Shown: positions 24,494 to 27,330 of the stretch, in pieces
Position numbering within the stretch: position 1 is the stretch's first letter
Layout: each line of letters opens with the position of its first letter
Assembly: GCA_916720015.1 (NCBI GenBank)
Contig: CAKAPZ010000002.1
Span: forward strand, 1 to 27,330
Length of the DNA: 27,330 bases
Source of the DNA: an uncultured Atopobium sp.
GTDB taxonomy: Bacteria > Actinomycetota > Coriobacteriia > Coriobacteriales > Atopobiaceae
Direction: 5' to 3'
Program-made: the position numbers and the translations under genes
The notes under the pieces: model-generated
The model's input: only the letters and a program-made list of their open reading frames with translations
What the model was told of the DNA's origin: nothing
Databases searched by the model: none

Positions 24494-25738
24494 CTAGTCA
24501 GCAATAAACTCTGCAGGAGCAAGTTCTTTATGACGAGCAGCAAGCTTTTTAGGTGGCTTATATGAAGGACACTGACTAAAGTCAATATACTCAATATGCT
24601 GCATAAGGTCATCAATCATGGCTTCATGGTCAAAGGAATTCCATGCTTCAAGAACTTCTCGCATTCTTGCGTGAGTCTCAGGACGGCGAGGCATAAACAA
24701 TGTGCAGCAATCAGGAGCCGTCTGCGTTGAGATATCAAACGTGTTGATATCTTGAGCGCGACGAATGATTTCTTGCTTGTCAGAGCCAATCAGAGGCCTC
24801 AAAACAGGTATGGTGACCGCCTCGTTAACAGCAGCAATGTTATCAAGCGTCTGAGAAGCAACTTGACCAAGTGACTCGCCAGTTACCAGGGCTTTAGCGC
24901 CCTCAAGCTCTGCAATCTTCTGTGCAATGATGTACATCACGCGACGATACATGATGACACGAAGAGCCTGTGGAACAGCAAGGGAAATCTCACGCTGGTG
25001 CTCGCCAAAGGGCACAACATACATTCTGCCAATAAGACCAGCAGGCTCAAGAGCCTCAATGATATCCTGGCACAGATATTCGCTGGTATCGGAAGTCATA
25101 GGACGTCCAGAGAAGTGAACGGGAATAACCGTAGCTCCCCTACGACCAACCATCCATGTGGCAACGGGCGAATCTATACCGCTAGAAAGAAGAGACACAA
25201 CCTTACCCGCAGTACCAACAGGAAGACCACCAACGCCATGAATAGATGCAGCGTAAACGTATGCGTTACCCTGAACAACGTGTACATAGACCGTCATATC
25301 CGGATTATGCATCTGAACTTTTTTATCAGGGAAATTCTCGCAAAGGACTGCGCCTACAAGCTGGTTAATCTCAATGGAATGCTTTGGATAGACCGTTGAG
25401 GAACGACGAGCATGCACTTTAAACGTAGTAAAGTCACCGGACTCCCCCAGCGCCTTCACGGCGGCGTTACAAAACTCCTGCTCATCTAAGCCACAGCGAT
25501 ATGCCAGAGAAGCGCGAGCAACGCCGGGAACTTGGGCCACAGCATGTTGCAGCTCTTCAGTTGCTTGTTTATCAGTAGTTTCTACAAGAAGGTAGCCAGA
25601 AATGCGAGAAACCCCCGCCACTGGAAAGTGTCGGAGGGCTCGTCGCAAATTTGTTACCAACTGATTTTCAAAAGTGGATCGGTTCTTACCCTTTAAACCA
25701 ATTTCGTGGTAGTGAACCAGACATACTCTTTCAGTCAT
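24494..25738 (-). CDS. thiI: tRNA 4-thiouridine synthase ThiI
   Basis: Makes 4-thiouridine at position 8 of tRNA and in some bacteria feeds sulfur into thiazole synthesis. It has 414 residues. The N-terminal ferredoxin-like region starts VCLVHYHEIGLKGKNRSTFE (about 5-24), with a THUMP domain at about 60-165. The PP-loop ATP pyrophosphatase motif is LLSSGIDSP (about 183-191). A DCCTLFMPRRPETHA segment near 343-357 includes a cysteine pair at 344-345. There is no rhodanese extension, as in many Gram-positive ThiI proteins that use a separate sulfur donor; no cysteine desulfurase gene is seen nearby. It starts five bases after rpoZ with a weak binding site (AAGAG). Confidence 0.95.
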   Translation of the reverse strand: MTERVCLVHYHEIGLKGKNRSTFENQLVTNLRRALRHFPVAGVSRISGYLLVETTDKQATEELQHAVAQVPGVARASLAYRCGLDEQEFCNAAVKALGESGDFTTFKVHARRSSTVYPKHSIEINQLVGAVLCENFPDKKVQMHNPDMTVYVHVVQGNAYVYAASIHGVGGLPVGTAGKVVSLLSSGIDSPVATWMVGRRGATVIPVHFSGRPMTSDTSEYLCQDIIEALEPAGLIGRMYVVPFGEHQREISLAVPQALRVIMYRRVMYIIAQKIAELEGAKALVTGESLGQVASQTLDNIAAVNEAVTIPVLRPLIGSDKQEIIRRAQDINTFDISTQTAPDCCTLFMPRRPETHARMREVLEAWNSFDHEAMIDDLMQHIEYIDFSQCPSYKPPKKLAARHKELAPAEFIAD

Positions 25739-25743
25739 AACTC

Positions 25744-26028
25744 TTAATAAACGATGGTGTTCTCGCCCTTAATTGCCTCGTCAAAAGACTCTTTAACAAA
25801 GCCAAGGGTACCGTCGTTAATCTCTTTCATAGCAATAGAGACAGAATCTTTACCACTTGCAACAGTAGTAATGTCATCAAAATCCTGAACAGCGGTTACA
25901 CGCAGGTGCTGACCGTGAAGCATATTGTTAATATCGCAAGCACGCTTAGAAGCAAGAGAGCAAAGCAAGAATGGATTCTGCTCAGTCCTCTGAAGCAGGC
26001 TGTCAATCTCAGGCTTAATAACAGACAT
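25744..26028 (-). CDS. rpoZ: RNA polymerase omega subunit
   Basis: Small subunit that aids assembly and stability of RNA polymerase through the beta' subunit. It has 94 residues. KPEIDSLLQRTEQNPFLLCS (about 5-24) followed by LASKRACDINNM (about 25-36) is the conserved omega core. The C-terminus is short and acidic. ATG overlaps the gmk stop by one base (TAATG). gmk-rpoZ adjacency is very widespread, and in actinomycetes mihF precedes them, as here. Confidence 0.95.
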   Translation of the reverse strand: MSVIKPEIDSLLQRTEQNPFLLCSLASKRACDINNMLHGQHLRVTAVQDFDDITTVASGKDSVSIAMKEINDGTLGFVKESFDEAIKGENTIVY

Positions 26029-26606
26029 TAAAGCTGACCTCCGTCTGATTCATAGTCATCAAAAACTTCCTCGAGCTTGCTGAGAGCAGTCTCAAGGTTG
26101 TCGTTCACAATGCAAACAGTATAGTCGTTTGCATACTCCATTTCACGTGACGCATTAGAAAGTCTCGTAGAAATGGTCTTCTCGTCTTCTGTACCACGAC
26201 CTCTAAGGCGTTGTTCAAGCTCTTCAAATGAAGGTGGCTTAATAAAGACGAGAATGGCGTTGGGATATTGTTTGTGGACCATAAGTCCACCCTGAACGTC
26301 AATCTCTAGAACAACAGACTGACCTGCAGAAATCAGGCGATCAACCTCGGATTTAAGCGTGCCATAGCAATGGCCATGAACATGAGCCCACTCAAGGAAT
26401 TCACCAGCATCAACGCGCTTTTTAAATTCTTCATCGGAGAGAAAATGATACGCAACTCCATCGACTTCTCCTGGTCGTGGAGAGCGTGTAGTAGCCGAAA
26501 CCGTCAGGCCTAGGTTTGGGCGCTTGTCTCTCAACAGAGAGACAAGCGTTCCTTTTCCTACACCTGACGGTCCAGATACTACAAAAAGTTTGGCTGAACG
26601 AGCCAC
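26028..26606 (-). CDS. gmk: Guanylate kinase
   Basis: Converts GMP to GDP with ATP. It has 192 residues, the standard size. The P-loop SGPSGVGKGT is at about 11-20, followed by the GMP-binding segment VSATTRSPRPGEVDGVAYHF (about 36-55), then EFLEWAHVHGHCYGT. LEIDVQGG at about 99-106 is the Walker-B-like strand, followed by IKPPSFEELEQRLRGRGTED. The start is GTG and overlaps the mihF stop (TAGTG). Confidence 0.97.
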   Translation of the reverse strand: MARSAKLFVVSGPSGVGKGTLVSLLRDKRPNLGLTVSATTRSPRPGEVDGVAYHFLSDEEFKKRVDAGEFLEWAHVHGHCYGTLKSEVDRLISAGQSVVLEIDVQGGLMVHKQYPNAILVFIKPPSFEELEQRLRGRGTEDEKTISTRLSNASREMEYANDYTVCIVNDNLETALSKLEEVFDDYESDGGQL

Positions 26607-26914
26607 TACTTGGTCAGTGCCTCGAGGAGCTGCTCACGCTGACGAGCGCCAAGGCCCTTAACGCGGCGAGTTGCGGAAATTCCGAGCTCGTCCATAATCT
26701 TTGCTGCCTTTGCCTTGCCATAGCCAGGAAGGGACTCGATAAGAGCGGAAACCTTCATACGCTCAGCAATAGGATCGGTAGAATCAAGGACCTCTTTAAG
26801 GGAGACCTTACCAGTCTTAACCTTCTCGCGAAGCTCTGCACGAGCGTGACGAGCCTGAGCTGCCTTCTCAAGTGCTGCCTTGCGCTGCTCATCGGTAAGT
26901 GTAGGTAGAGCCAT
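26606..26914 (-). CDS. mihF: Actinobacterial integration host factor mIHF
   Basis: Nucleoid-associated DNA-bending protein particular to Actinomycetota, unrelated in fold to HU/IHF. It has 102 residues with the start used here: MALPTLTDEQRKAALEKAAQ, followed by ARHARAELREKVKTG. The SLPGYGKAKAAKIMDELGI segment at about 63-81 is the helix-two-turn-helix DNA-contact signature, followed by TRRVKGLGARQREQLL. ATG 26912-26914 has GGAGG four bases upstream. An earlier ATG at 26929 would add five residues and places GGAGG inside the gene. It is the best single indicator of the phylum. A palindrome lies over its likely transcription start. Confidence 0.95.
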   Translation of the reverse strand: MALPTLTDEQRKAALEKAAQARHARAELREKVKTGKVSLKEVLDSTDPIAERMKVSALIESLPGYGKAKAAKIMDELGISATRRVKGLGARQREQLLEALTK

Positions 26915-26932
26915 TGTTCCTCCAAACATCGT

Positions 26933-26953
26933 TTTCGTACGTCATATACGAAA
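26933..26953. repeat. Operator-like palindrome upstream of mihF
   Basis: TTTCGTA (26933-26939), seven bases, TACGAAA (26947-26953): a perfect 7-7-7 inverted repeat. It lies 19-39 bases before the mihF ATG and covers the position where a start site would fall downstream of the -10 candidate. Confidence 0.5.
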
Positions 26954-26956
26954 CTC

Positions 26957-26985
26957 AATTTAATGTGCCTTTTGCACTTCAGCAA
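26957..26985 (-). promoter_or_regulatory. Candidate mihF promoter
   Basis: On the minus strand TTGCTG (26980-26985), 17 bases, TAAATT (26957-26962). Both hexamers are imperfect. The spacer holds the small repeat GTGC-AAAAG-GCAC. The 163-base gap 26915-27077 has no other promoter-like site that I find better. Confidence 0.35.
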
Positions 26986-27077
26986 AATAGTTTGCCACAT
27001 AACACGTTATTTACAAGGGGTTTTTTAATATTTCCGCATCAAAAACCACCTGTTCACCATAATTCCAGAAACTTTTG

Positions 27078-27330
27078 TTAATTTTTCAGCTCAGAAATGA
27101 TGGCTTCAAATGCTTCGACTGGATCGTTTGCGCAGGTAATTGGCCTACCAACTACCAATTTGCTTGCTCCAGCCTTAATTGCTGCTGAAGGTGTGGAAAT
27201 TCTGACTTGATCGCCCTTCTCGGCACCTTCTGGACGTACTCCTGGGGTCACGATGAGTGCATTTGGTCCCAAAAGCTCTCTCATTTCCTGTGCTTCCTGA
27301 GGAGAGCAGACAATTCCGTCAGCGCCAGCG
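27078..27330 (-). CDS. pyrF: Orotidine 5'-phosphate decarboxylase, C-terminal part (runs off the window)
   Basis: Last step of UMP synthesis. About 83 residues are visible, open to the right edge: AGADGIVCSPQEAQE, then MRELLGPNALIVTPGVRPEG, then the DQVRISTPSAAIKAGASKLV segment and VGRPITCANDPVEAFEAI near the end. GADGIVCS, TPGVRP and VGRPIT are the conserved late-barrel and phosphate-binding segments of PyrF. The stop is TAA at 27078-27080. pyrF upstream of mihF-gmk-rpoZ matches the actinomycete order. No clear terminator hairpin follows it. Confidence 0.93.
   Translation of the reverse strand, partial: AGADGIVCSPQEAQEMRELLGPNALIVTPGVRPEGAEKGDQVRISTPSAAIKAGASKLVVGRPITCANDPVEAFEAIISELKN

Noticed and set aside
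27000..27077. pyrF terminator
   Set aside because: A GGTTTTT run exists on the minus strand but no stem precedes it, so no terminator is called.
1..27330. CRISPR array, tRNA, rRNA, tmRNA or riboswitch
   Set aside because: No regularly spaced repeats, no tRNA-like cloverleaf ends and no known riboswitch core were recognised on either strand; the genes are packed closely.

Overview
The window looks like chromosome from a low-to-mid GC actinomycete of the class Coriobacteriia, most likely an Atopobium/Lancefieldella/Olsenella-type member of the Atopobiaceae. Two things point there. The order pyrF - mihF - gmk - rpoZ, with the actinobacterial integration host factor mIHF, is a hallmark of Actinomycetota. 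The base composition and gene style are nonetheless 'Firmicute-like': RNase J, a phoH-ybeY-dgkA-era-recO operon and comEA-comEC. The genus is inferred from this style, not proven. Everything except rpsT lies on the minus strand, so operons read from high to low coordinates.

Layout from the left. At 1-359 is the N-terminal part of a RodZ-like helix-turn-helix protein, followed by ftsK (DNA translocase) and rnj (RNase J). The ftsK ribosome binding site lies inside the last codons of rnj. Then come pnp (PNPase) and rpsO (S15), separated by a strong hairpin terminator. From about 7.5 to 14.6 kb runs one long, tightly packed unit, in transcription order: a membrane-anchored DnaJ-like protein, dnaJ, mtaB, phoH, ybeY, dgkA, era, recO. 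An AT-rich, probably acquired gene with a SAP-like N-terminus (14831-15448) sits between this unit and hemW. hemW, dusB and lepA form the next unit. lepA is divergent from rpsT, and rpsT converges on holA with a shared bidirectional terminator. comEA-comEC-holA form an overlapping unit joining DNA uptake to replication. On the right are thiI, rpoZ, gmk, mihF and the C-terminal part of pyrF.

Functionally this is mostly conserved housekeeping: RNA decay (pnp, rnj), ribosome biogenesis and translation (rpsO, rpsT, era, ybeY, lepA), tRNA modification (mtaB, dusB, thiI), chromosome handling (ftsK, holA, recO, mihF), envelope lipid recycling (dgkA), protein folding (two J-proteins), heme handling (hemW) and natural transformation (comEA, comEC). 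I see no tRNA, rRNA, CRISPR array, insertion sequence, prophage or toxin-antitoxin pair. No stretch longer than 300 bases lacks a gene; the longest gaps are 24230-24493 and 4525-4772.

I do not find a convincing undescribed multi-gene system. The most unusual items are the J-protein whose C-terminal substrate/dimer region is replaced by three membrane segments, the AT-rich SAP-like gene beside it, a 7-7-7 palindrome over the probable mihF transcription start, structured DNA upstream of comEA, and an apparently leaderless lepA.
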